From positions 186,001 through 250,000 of the forward strand of contig NZ_QCYJ01000115.1 of NCBI RefSeq assembly GCF_003123685.1: a stretch of 64,000 bases of DNA. The letters run 5' to 3'. Made by a program: the position numbers and the translations under genes. Of this stretch, positions 26,954 to 34,146 are shown piece by piece. Each line of letters starts with the position of its first letter. Positions within the stretch are counted from its first letter, which is position 1. The stretch comes from Nocardia aurea (GTDB taxonomy: Bacteria > Actinomycetota > Actinomycetes > Mycobacteriales > Mycobacteriaceae). The notes under the pieces were generated by a model. The model was not told where the DNA came from. It made no database searches and saw only the letters and a program-made list of their open reading frames with translations.

Positions 26954-27125
26954 GCTGACCAGGTCGTATGCATCCGGGCATGCCGGAGTGTGAGCGGTCG
27001 CCGCATCGCTATATGTGATCCTTGTCATATATTGATGTGAGTGCTCGCTGCGCGGGCGGTCTTACGGGGGCCTTCAGGTGATGCTGCGAGAGTCCGTTGC
27101 TTCTGGCAGTAGTGCGGGTGACGCC

Positions 27126-27386
27126 TTAAGCGAGGGGGCGCATCGCCTTATCGATGTCATCGATCGCGATTCGGATCTGGCCCCGGAATCGGTAGGCGGG
27201 CAGCGTGCCGTCAGCGATCATCCGTCTGATCGTGTCCTTGCTGACGCTCGCGCGATGGGCAGCGAACCCGATCGAGACGTAGCGGCTCGGGCTCGGAGTT
27301 GGCGGGGTCTTGCGCGGGCCGGTGCCGACTTCCGGTCGCCGACTATCCGGTCCGCCAGGTGGGGGCTGCCGGTCCCGGTCGCTCAT
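27126..27386 (-). CDS. Excisionase-like HTH (MerR/HTH_17) protein
   Basis: Eighty-six residues. The N-terminal 34 are Pro/Arg-rich and disordered. The rest is a small winged helix: YVSIGFAAHRASVSKDTIRR (36-55), then MIADGTLPAYRFRGQIRIAI and DDIDKAM. This is the HTH_17 layout of phage and ICE excisionases, where the wing residue pair FRG-QIRI contacts DNA. It lies 240 bases from the presumed attachment site, a usual place for xis. The integrase that would normally be beside it is missing. Confidence 0.7.
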   Translation of the reverse strand: MSDRDRQPPPGGPDSRRPEVGTGPRKTPPTPSPSRYVSIGFAAHRASVSKDTIRRMIADGTLPAYRFRGQIRIAIDDIDKAMRPLA

Positions 27387-27613
27387 CTGCCTGAACCCTG
27401 TGATCCGGCTCGGAGGTTGGCACCGAGGTATGTGGACGTGATAGTGCCAGCGGAGGCCCGGCTGTCAATCGATGGGTGTCTCGTCGGGACGCCCTCATCG
27501 CCGACCATGGATAGCTGCACTTGCCGTCTTTGAATAGCCATAGACACTTCGTTCCGGTCTAGGCCGCTGATCCGTTCAACTCCATAAAAGCTGATCTTCA
27601 TCGATTTCGCTAC

Positions 27614-27940
27614 ATGGTCGACACAAGTTCGGTCCTCACACCCGCAGAGCGCCTCACCGAGGACATGGCGACCGAGCTGGTAGAGAAGGCTGGCTTGGTA
27701 GTTTTCCGGTGGTCCGCGCCCACCATGAGGGATTTCGTTACCGGGATGTTGTCCCCGGACTCTCGGTCGAAGGCAATCATTGCCGACCTGCGGAGGCTGG
27801 AACGTCCCGATCCGCACAGCATCGAGGCCATAGACGCCGTGTTGCGGACGTTTCTCGCACAGCACTTGGGCTTCAAGATTCCTCCGGAGTTCAATGTGCA
27901 CCCGAAAGGCGGCGAGACGATCGAGACCGAACGCGCCTAG
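27614..27940 (+). CDS. Hypothetical small helical protein
   Basis: A 108-residue frame with natural composition (LTPAERLTEDMATELVEKAG, PHSIEAIDAVLRTFLAQHLG). No domain, signal or membrane segment is recognised and no strong ribosome-binding site precedes the ATG. The opposite-strand frame over the same bases has an unnatural composition, which is why I prefer this one. Function unknown. Confidence 0.5.
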   Translation: MVDTSSVLTPAERLTEDMATELVEKAGLVVFRWSAPTMRDFVTGMLSPDSRSKAIIADLRRLERPDPHSIEAIDAVLRTFLAQHLGFKIPPEFNVHPKGGETIETERA

Positions 27941-28115
27941 CAGTGCACAAGTTGACCGTCGGCACCCAAACCCGACTGGACTATCTTGAATGAACCCGCC
28001 GACGCAGTCCTGGGGTGTTTCGACCGCGCCGGTAGTACGGGGATGACGGACAACGCAGCACCCCACGAACTCCGGTCGATCCGGCCTTGATCGCCGCGGG
28101 ATGATTCGTCGGACG

Positions 28116-28151
28116 CAGAGGGGCCTGCGCATTGGTCCACAGGCCCTTCTG
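28116..28151 (-). terminator. Hairpin downstream of the MmpS-like gene
   Basis: Arms CAGAGGGGCCTG (28116-28127) and CAGGCCCTTCTG (28140-28151) pair over twelve positions with one G-T pair around a 12-base loop. It lies just past the minus-strand MmpS-like stop. No T run. Confidence 0.5.
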
Positions 28152-28171
28152 GGTTTCGGCGTCGCTACACG

Positions 28172-28690
28172 TCAGGAAGGTCCGGCGCAGATGACGAGCG
28201 CGTACTTGCCGGTGGCGGTCTTCTCATCAACGATCTGTCCGTCCACCGCGATGCGGCAGGTGACCGAGTTCCCTTCGGTTTGTGCACTCACGCCGAGGAT
28301 GACGTAGGTCGAGTTGTTGACGAACTTCTTCGTCCATGGCGCCGTAGCGGGTGCCTGTTGCTGCATCGCAGAGTTGCCATCGACATAGGTCACCGACGGC
28401 AGGGCAGGGATGTCGGAGATGATCTCGTAGACAACGCTGACACCAGCGCCAGCGGGCTGCGGTGCGGTCAATGGCGGGAGCGGAGCACTACCCGCTTCCG
28501 TGGGGGGAGTGGTGGAGGGACGATCATCGAGAGATGCCGTGGCGTGTGCTCCCTTTTCTTGCTCGGCGCTGCTGTCGTTCGCGGCGCATCCGCCGACCAC
28601 GAGTAGTACGACAGCGGAAAGCGCCGAAGTCCAGCGTGCACGGGTGGTCGACAGCGCACGGCGGGCATGCGGATTTTGCGGGTGGGGCAT
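28172..28690 (-). CDS. MmpS-like lipoprotein
   Basis: A 172-residue exported protein. I start it at the ATG at 28690, preceded by GAAAGGAAA; longer frames add unlikely residues. The signal peptide ends in a lipobox VVGGC (Cys35). After a Pro/Thr-rich linker comes an MmpS-type beta domain: VVYEIISDIPALPSVTYVDG, ATAPWTKKFVNN, and VTCRIAVDGQIVDEKTATGK with two cysteines that may pair. MmpS proteins assist MmpL (RND) lipid exporters in mycobacteria. Here there is no mmpL neighbour, and lipid anchoring replaces the usual single membrane helix. Probable ICE cargo. Confidence 0.75.
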   Translation of the reverse strand: MPHPQNPHARRALSTTRARWTSALSAVVLLVVGGCAANDSSAEQEKGAHATASLDDRPSTTPPTEAGSAPLPPLTAPQPAGAGVSVVYEIISDIPALPSVTYVDGNSAMQQQAPATAPWTKKFVNNSTYVILGVSAQTEGNSVTCRIAVDGQIVDEKTATGKYALVICAGPS

Positions 28691-28997
28691 GGGAAGGGTT
28701 TCCTTTCGGAAAGGATGACTCGGGCGCGAATCGCATCTCGCGGCGCTGGCGATGGACCCTGTACGCGCTGACGTGGGAGTCAGCGGGGATCTGCGATCGC
28801 GCAACCGTCAAGCATGGCACTCTTCTCGTCAACGAGGCGGATTTCGCGCGGTGTCGTGGAGAAATGTCGTGCGGCTGTGGGTCATTCCGCTAGGGGCCGC
28901 ACCGCTTCTGTTGTCCGCATGGTCGGTGTATGACCACAGGCTGGCCGTAGAACACCGATTCGCGTTGCCCGTGCAGTTCGACAGATGGCGGCGCGGA
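28691..28997. other. Intergenic region
   Basis: About 300 bases upstream of the MmpS-like gene and downstream of the next minus-strand gene. No supportable gene. It should contain the mmpS-like promoter. Confidence 0.4.
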
Positions 28998-29288
28998 TCA
29001 GTACTGGTCCTCGCCGCCACCCGGCGGTGTGTACTGCTCGTCCTCGGCCGCTGCCTCCAGTACGTCGAGGATGCGCGCGAGGACGACCCGGGCGGGTTCA
29101 CCGCGTTGATAGCGGACGGTCGGAAGGTCCAGAATCCGCAGCACCGTATCGGTATCGTTGATCGACGGTGGCGGGGTAAGCCGTGTTGCGACGGCGCGGT
29201 GCACGTCATGGTCATTCTCGATTGCCTCGATCACGGCCAATACCAGTGCCCGCTGGTGGGGCGACATCAGCGAGTCGTCATCCACCAC
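28998..29288 (-). CDS. Hypothetical protein
   Basis: Ninety-six residues, largely helical (SPHQRALVLAVIEAIENDHD, VHRAVATRLTPPPS, RVVLARILDVLEAAAEDEQY). No known domain, signal or membrane segment. The amino-acid composition is natural and the frame fills the space between its neighbours on the same strand. Function unknown. Confidence 0.5.
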   Translation of the reverse strand: MVDDDSLMSPHQRALVLAVIEAIENDHDVHRAVATRLTPPPSINDTDTVLRILDLPTVRYQRGEPARVVLARILDVLEAAAEDEQYTPPGGGEDQY

Positions 29289-29381
29289 TCGATTATTCCG
29301 TCATCAAGGTCGGCGTCCCGGCTGCGGCCTTGTGATCGGGTTCGCGGTTCCTACGAACCCACCTTGAAGTCAGTGATCCGA

Positions 29382-29681
29382 TCATCGGCCCGCAGTTCGA
29401 CCGTCGAAGTGTCGGTGATCGCAGTCCTCGGTGTCGGCAGGTACGAAGACGACATCTCCGCAGGTTCGGCAGTAGAAGGTGAGGTGCGTTCCTCTGGGCG
29501 AAGTGCGGCAGACTTGCGTGCCGACAAGAGTTCGGCCAGGGCCGTGGCGGTGACCGTTACGGCAGAACACTGGTGCCGGTCGGACATATCCAGCGGCAGT
29601 GCGATAGAGGCGGTCGGCGTCCGGGACCACCCGGCCGTCGACTTCGAAGATCGGTGCCCAGCCAACCTCGATCGAACACAT
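29382..29681 (-). CDS. Small zinc-ribbon protein
   Basis: Ninety-nine residues. FCRNGHRHGP begins a metal site that continues with a conserved QVC-x2-SPRGTHLTFYCRTCGD core (CxxC) and a C-terminal DCDHRHF. The pattern suggests one or two zinc sites and a DNA-, RNA- or protein-binding role. The N-terminal part (VGWAPIFEVDGRVVPDADRL) is a beta-rich lead-in. Function unknown. Confidence 0.6.
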   Translation of the reverse strand: MCSIEVGWAPIFEVDGRVVPDADRLYRTAAGYVRPAPVFCRNGHRHGPGRTLVGTQVCRTSPRGTHLTFYCRTCGDVVFVPADTEDCDHRHFDGRTAGR

Positions 29682-30092
29682 GTTCGCACTCTATCCGACG
29701 ATGCAGGATATGTGTCCTGCCGCCTCGCGCTGGCGGCTGTTCGCGCCAATCGTCACTCGATGCGGACAAACGGTTATCGCGACCACGCGATGGACTGCGG
29801 CTAGTGCGGGTCGATCGATCAGCTGCCCATCGCCAGCCCTCTCGCCTCGATCACAACTGGTCGGCTCAGTCCGGTTGTCGACGGAATTGCGGCGAGGCGG
29901 CCCCGATATCGCTTTGTCCCAACGTCGAACAGGGTCGTCGCCACGACCCAGGACACGACCATAACGCGCGTGGGATTGCGGCCTTGGTGCGTCGGCACCC
30001 GCCGCGACCAGCGATGTCAGCGATTGATGCGACAGCGGCGAGTTCACGCCGTACGTTCAAGGTGCAGGAGTTCTTGGGAAGGGGATCCGAAG
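29682..30092. other. Intergenic region
   Basis: About 410 bases between a minus-strand start and the hydrolase start. Only shadow-like frames. Must hold the divergent promoters; no repeat or operator that I can support. Confidence 0.4.
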
Positions 30093-30983
30093 ATGCGTGT
30101 TGATGTCGAGTTCTCAAGTGGGGCAACGATACTTCGGGGGTGGCTGTACCGACCGGAGGATGTGTCGGAGCCGGTTCCGCTGGTGGTGATGACCCATGGT
30201 TTCGCCGGAGTCAAGGAGTGGGTGGCTCCGTTCGCGGAAAAATTCAGTGAGGCTGGTCTGGCATGTCTGGTCTATGACCATCCGGGATTCGGCACCTCGG
30301 AGGGGGAGCCGCGGTTCGAGGTCGACCCGCCCGCGCAGATCGAGGGCTACCGCGATGCGATCACGTTCGCCCAAGCCTTGGACGGTGTCGATCCGGCTCG
30401 TATCGGTGTGTGGGGTACGAGCTTTTCCGGTGGTCATGTTCTGGTGGTCGCGGCGACCGATCGGCGGGTGCGTGCGGTGGTCTCGCAGGTGCCGACCACC
30501 AACGGGTGGGCCAACTTCCGGAGTCTGGTGCCCAGTGTCGTTCATCCGTTGATGCACGCGGCCATCGCCGCGGATCGGCAAGCGCGCGCAGCGGGGAAAC
30601 CGCCGTTGACGATCAAAGCGGCGTCGGATGATCCGACCGAGATGGTCGCTATGCCCGGCCTGGAGGCGTATCAGTGGTTGATGGCCAACGGGCCGCAGGT
30701 GCCGACCTGGCGTAACGAGGTCACCGTGTCCAGTATCGACAAATTCCAAAGCTATGCCCCGGAATCGTTCGTGCGCCGGGTCTCTCCGACACCACTGCTG
30801 ATGATCGTCGCAGACCAAGACACGCTGGCGCCGGCCGATATCGCGTTGGCGAGTTATGCAGAAGCGCTGGAACCCAAACAGTTGGAGTTGATTTCGGGTC
30901 CGCACTTCGCGGTGTACGACGAGGAGTTCGAGCGGGCCTCTAGCGTGGCACGCGACTTCCTCGTCGCCGCACTGAACGCGTAG
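30093..30983 (+). CDS. Alpha/beta hydrolase
   Basis: A 296-residue cytoplasmic serine hydrolase of the dienelactone-hydrolase/X-Pro-peptidase-like group. Oxyanion region VVMTHGFAGVKEWV (32-45), nucleophile elbow GVWGTSFSGGH with Ser in GTSFSG, acid near IVADQDTLAP, and His in ISGPHFAVYD. GGGAAGGGGA-like Shine-Dalgarno lies just before the ATG at 30093. No signal peptide. Substrate unknown. It is a single plus-strand gene among regulators, probably cargo. Confidence 0.85.
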   Translation: MRVDVEFSSGATILRGWLYRPEDVSEPVPLVVMTHGFAGVKEWVAPFAEKFSEAGLACLVYDHPGFGTSEGEPRFEVDPPAQIEGYRDAITFAQALDGVDPARIGVWGTSFSGGHVLVVAATDRRVRAVVSQVPTTNGWANFRSLVPSVVHPLMHAAIAADRQARAAGKPPLTIKAASDDPTEMVAMPGLEAYQWLMANGPQVPTWRNEVTVSSIDKFQSYAPESFVRRVSPTPLLMIVADQDTLAPADIALASYAEALEPKQLELISGPHFAVYDEEFERASSVARDFLVAALNA

Positions 30984-31054
30984 GGCGCCCGACCGGCCAA
31001 TGCCAGCTCCGATGAACCGCAGGTTTTTGGTCGGACCGGTGGCTATGGCTGGTC

Positions 31055-31082
31055 GGTCCGCGGTCCGCGGTCCGCGGTCCGC
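31055..31082 (+). repeat. Four tandem copies of a 7-bp repeat
   Basis: GGTCCGC repeats four times without interruption, 70 bases downstream of the hydrolase gene, and runs on into a related GGCGG. Such a tract can vary in copy number by slippage. No function is apparent. Confidence 0.7.
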
Positions 31083-31123
31083 GGCGGTGTGCGGCGACGT
31101 CGTGCCGTGCCCCGCTGCGGTGG

Positions 31124-31354
31124 TCACGTGGAATCAGAAGGCGTCGCAGCAGCTGCGGATCGGCGTCGGTTTACTGAAGTGACCGGTCGCCGGGTGAGTT
31201 CCAGTGCGGCGGCGATGTCACTGGCGGTGAGGAACCAGGTCCGGCCGGCTCTGTGGCCGGGCGGCCGGGCGGCCTTCAGCTCCTCTTCGTACCAACGGCG
31301 TGACTTGTGTAGTGCACGGGCGCCATCGGAGACCGAGTAGGTCGTCTCGGGCAA
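31124..31354 (-). CDS. Excisionase/HTH-like DNA-binding protein, start uncertain
   Basis: The C-terminal part of a minus-strand frame reads DGARALHKSRRWYEEELKAA, then RPPGHRAGRTWFLTASDIAA. This is the pattern of actinobacterial HTH_17 proteins (alphabetically: helix with RALHKSRRW, wing HRAGRTWFLT). I place the start at a TTG (LPETTYSVSD) because family members start just before this region. No ATG or GTG is in frame nearby and no ribosome-binding site is seen, so it may be a remnant. About 76 residues. Confidence 0.45.
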   Translation of the reverse strand: MPETTYSVSDGARALHKSRRWYEEELKAARPPGHRAGRTWFLTASDIAAALELTRRPVTSVNRRRSAAAATPSDST

Positions 31355-31768
31355 CGCCGATGCGGCCGAACCCGAGGAGGGGGACGAATTCGTTGAACCG
31401 GTGGTCCACGCGGTCCATCTCCCGCCGCGGTGCGGCAGCCGCCGTTCGGGCGACTGCCGCTTCGACCACGCCGCCGATAGCTGAACGGAGATGGTCCTCG
31501 CGCTGTGTGTACCGAGGTCAATCGATACACCTGCTCGATTGCTTTTGGATCCGACTCCGGTTATCGAATGCGGATATCTCCTATTGTGCGAGCAAATTCG
31601 ATCTATTGCGAGAAAGAAGGGATGCTGGCGACGCCATTGTCCTGATGTGGTGCGGCACGGTGATCGAGGCTGCGGGTTTGCTGAACGTCGGGAGCGGCGA
31701 GCCGAAGCAAGGAACAAGGTCGCGGTTGGTCACTGATTTCGTGTCTCCGATCGCGCTTACTTGAGTGG
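31355..31768. other. Intergenic region, possible gene remnants
   Basis: About 410 bases with fragmentary frames in several phases and somewhat lower GC than the surroundings. I see no intact gene, hairpin or repeat. Confidence 0.35.
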
Positions 31769-32560
31769 TTAGCGAGGGGTGAATGGTGGGCCGGAGTACG
31801 GTTTTGCTATCGCTGTGACCAAATGCACAGTCCCTGATTCGTCCATGGGGGCGATGCTGAGGCGGTAGGAGGTCAGTGTGCCGGTGGCGGGATCGCGGTG
31901 GTGCAGTAGATCGTCGGTGTGGCGTCCGTAGTTGACGTCGATGCTGGCGGCCCATAGTCGGCGATAGTCGGGGTGGGACTGAAGATGTGCGATGAGTTCG
32001 CGGGCCTGGGCGGAGTGGCGGAACAGTCCCAGCATCGCCTTGTCGTAGGCGACGTTGTGGGCGGCTTCGCGTTCCCATTGCACGAAGACCTCTTTCGCGA
32101 TGGCGCTGAAGAGCCATCGTGCGATCGAGTGGGTTTCCTCGATCCCGGGCAGTGCCGCGAGCCAGGTTTCGTTGCAGGCCAATATGTTCCAGAACGGGTC
32201 GACATACGCCGCGAGTGTGCGTCGTTCTTGCAGGTCGTCGAGGTGTTTGATCCAGTCGTCGTGACCGCGCACCTGCTGGCACAGCTTGTCCGATGTAGGG
32301 AGGAGTAGTGCCGGAGCGCGGAGTTCGTGTAGATGCCGAGTGAGCAGCGGTCCGACCTTGTATCCGTCGAGGATCTTGGAAATTGTCTCGAGTTTCGGCT
32401 TGTTGGCGTCGGATTCGATCGAGAACAGATACCCCGAGCTGATGCCGTGCAGATTGGCCGCGGTATGGCGGGTATGGTCCTGATCTTCCCTGATCAGGCG
32501 GAGCGTGGTCCCGAACGTCGGGATCCCCGGCGTCGGTACGAGTTTGGGATTCCGGCGCAT
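31769..32560 (-). CDS. XRE-family regulator with MmyB-like ligand-binding domain
   Basis: A 263-residue regulator starting at ATG 32560, preceded by GGAAGGGGGAA. The helix-turn-helix is at about 12-70 (FGTTLRLIREDQDHTRHTAA, then LHGISSGYLFSIESDANKPK). The C-terminal domain has the MmyB signature: AYVDPFWNILACNETWLAAL near the middle, and AHNVAYDKAMLGLFRHSAQA toward the end. MmyB-type regulators in actinomycetes bind fatty-acid-like ligands. It is divergent from the small ORF and transfer operon across a region holding a 30-bp palindrome, so it is a candidate controller of the element. Confidence 0.8.
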   Translation of the reverse strand: MRRNPKLVPTPGIPTFGTTLRLIREDQDHTRHTAANLHGISSGYLFSIESDANKPKLETISKILDGYKVGPLLTRHLHELRAPALLLPTSDKLCQQVRGHDDWIKHLDDLQERRTLAAYVDPFWNILACNETWLAALPGIEETHSIARWLFSAIAKEVFVQWEREAAHNVAYDKAMLGLFRHSAQARELIAHLQSHPDYRRLWAASIDVNYGRHTDDLLHHRDPATGTLTSYRLSIAPMDESGTVHLVTAIAKPYSGPPFTPR

Positions 32561-32840
32561 GCCGGGTTCCCCCTTCCCATGGGTCTTCCCCTGACGGGTC
32601 AAACGAAGATACGATCGAGTGTTGCCCCCAAGATTTGTGTGTTTCCGTCTTACCAGAGTGGGTAGGGCGCGGCAACACCTCCGGCGATCAGGTAATCGGA
32701 CGATGTTGCTGCCGAGCTTCGTGAACACTCGCGTTCTCGATGGAACCCACCGGCATGCAGGGAATCGTCTGATTACTCGAGGTGAATATTTTGTGGTGAA
32801 CCAGCTGGCAAACTGCCTGCGTACGGGCTAGAAACACAGT
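32561..32840. other. Divergent control region of the XRE regulator
   Basis: Left part of a 388-base gap between the XRE gene and the 35-codon ORF. It is AT-richer than the neighbours, as expected of a promoter region. No gene. The striking element is the palindrome at its right end. Confidence 0.45.
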
Positions 32841-32870
32841 GCCTACTTTTTCGTTAACGAAAAAGTAGGC
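32841..32870. promoter_or_regulatory. Perfect 30-bp palindrome, probable operator or cruciform site
   Basis: Every base from 32841 to 32870 pairs with its mirror base. The half-site is GCCTACTTTTTCGTT and the centre is CGTTAACG. There is no loop, so on DNA it is a dyad for a dimeric protein rather than a normal terminator. It sits 78 bases before the small ORF and about 280 bases from the divergent XRE start. Candidates are an operator for the XRE regulator or a partner, or a processing site of the element. Confidence 0.7.
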
Positions 32871-32948
32871 AACGAAACCTCTGGTGCTTCCGTGGTTTTC
32901 GCGGTTTGGTTGAAAGCGCAAGACCGAACCGATCGAGAGGACACCACG

Positions 32949-33056
32949 ATGGACCCGTATCTGATTCTGGGGTGGGTGAACGCCGGATTGTCCGTGATTT
33001 CCAACGGATTGTCCGTGGCGGCACAGGCATTGACGCTGATCCTGCCCTTCATCTGA
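32949..33056 (+). CDS. Small hydrophobic 35-residue peptide
   Basis: ATG to TGA with GAGAGG at 32935-32940. The peptide begins MDPYLILGWVNAGLSVISNG and ends AAQALTLILPFI. It is hydrophobic with an internal repeat (GLSVISN, GLSVAAQ) and no charged residue apart from Asp2, and could form one membrane helix or an amphipathic oligomer. A hairpin follows at 33082-33118, so palindrome, ribosome site, ORF and hairpin form a complete small unit. Function unknown; short secreted or membrane peptides such as corynebacterial PorA/PorH are a loose comparison only. Confidence 0.5.
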   Translation: MDPYLILGWVNAGLSVISNGLSVAAQALTLILPFI

Positions 33057-33081
33057 TCATGTGACGCATCTCGCATGAAAA

Positions 33082-33118
33082 GCGGCCTCCCAGTAGCGAT
33101 CCCGTGCTGAGAGGCCGC
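33082..33118 (+). terminator. Hairpin downstream of the small ORF
   Basis: GCGGCCTCCCAG pairs with CTGAGAGGCCGC (one mismatch) around a 13-base loop. It separates the 35-codon ORF from the transfer operon and could terminate or attenuate transcription into it. No T run. Confidence 0.55.
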
Positions 33119-33198
33119 ACCGCGACACCGATCCACCTGCGCGCGTTCGCGCCATAAATCCGTCGTTCTTTCACCTTCACAGCGAAGGGCTATTTGGC

Positions 33199-34146
33199 AT
33201 GCCTGAATTTCGTACACCACCCACTCACACCGCCGCCGTTCAGTACCGAAGAATGCGCTCGTCGACACGGAATCGCCCGTGCGGCACCATTGTCAGAGGT
33301 GGCCGAGCCGCGCTCATCACCGCGGTCCCGGTCGCGATGATCCTGGCCGCCGCCGCCGCCGCCACCGCGACCGCCGCCGAGCCACCGTCGGCCATCGCCG
33401 ATCAGCCCGGCGTCACCAGCCCCGCGCAGCCCGGCACTACCGCCCCGCCACCCCCACCGGCTCCGGCGCCCGACCCCGAACCACCCGCGCCCGAACCGGA
33501 ACCGGCCCCACCGCTGGTCTACTACTCCCAGCCCCCCGAAGTCCGCAACGAGGCACCCTCACGCCCCGCTCCGCCACCGGAGGCCCCGGTCGAACCGATC
33601 CGGATCGAGGACCTACACCTGCCCGAACCGGTCGAGCCGGTCGCGCCGATCGAGGCGCCGGAGAACACGATCCGTGTCGGTCAATGGCAAGCCCCCCGCC
33701 CGGAATGGCTGTCCCCGGAATACGCCGACCTCATCAACGACACCGCCGCCGGGCTGGAGGCCCAGGTCGCCACCGCACTGGACTCCGTCGGCATCCCCGC
33801 CGGGCGCTCGGACCGAGTGTCCGGAGCGACCTTGGCCGGTGCCGGAATCGGCGGCGCGGCAGGAGCAGTCGCGGTGGGCGCGCCGGCCGCTGTCGCGGGT
33901 GCCGTGGTCGGCGCGCTGGTCGGCGGCACCATCGGCGGTATCGCGGGGGCGGCCCTGGGCACGGTAGTTCCGGTCCCGGTCATCGGCACGGTGACCTCCG
34001 GTGTCGCCGGAACCGCACTCGGCTGCGCAGCCGGTGCGGCGGCGGGCGCACTCGTGGCCGGTGCCCCGGTCGCCGTGGTCGGTGCGGTCGCCGCAGGGAC
34101 AGTCGGTGCGGGCTTCGGAGCCGGAGTCGGGGTGGGCCAGCCGTGA
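33199..34146 (+). CDS. Secreted proline-rich protein with long glycine-zipper C terminus
   Basis: A 315-residue protein. A signal sequence (ALITAVPVAMILAAAAAATA) ends near residue 60. A Pro/Glu-rich spacer (APPPPPAPAPDPEPPAPEPE) follows at 75-150, then a short folded region (WQAPRPEWLSPEYADLINDT). The last 110 residues are Gly/Ala/Val only, with many GxxxG and GxxxA steps (AGAGIGGAAGAVAVGAPAAV), typical of tightly packed membrane helices. The spacer length suits crossing a cell wall. It heads the transfer operon and overlaps the cutinase start. No known family recognised. Confidence 0.7.
   Translation: MPEFRTPPTHTAAVQYRRMRSSTRNRPCGTIVRGGRAALITAVPVAMILAAAAAATATAAEPPSAIADQPGVTSPAQPGTTAPPPPPAPAPDPEPPAPEPEPAPPLVYYSQPPEVRNEAPSRPAPPPEAPVEPIRIEDLHLPEPVEPVAPIEAPENTIRVGQWQAPRPEWLSPEYADLINDTAAGLEAQVATALDSVGIPAGRSDRVSGATLAGAGIGGAAGAVAVGAPAAVAGAVVGALVGGTIGGIAGAALGTVVPVPVIGTVTSGVAGTALGCAAGAAAGALVAGAPVAVVGAVAAGTVGAGFGAGVGVGQP

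Noticed and set aside
27008-27035. Weak dyad ATATG...CATAT near the ICE left end
   Set aside because: Only five matching bases per arm, which is within chance for this AT-richer patch.
27383-28132. Minus-strand 249-codon frame
   Set aside because: Composition is unnatural (many Cys, Arg, Gly) and no family is recognisable; the plus-strand 108-codon frame is more protein-like.
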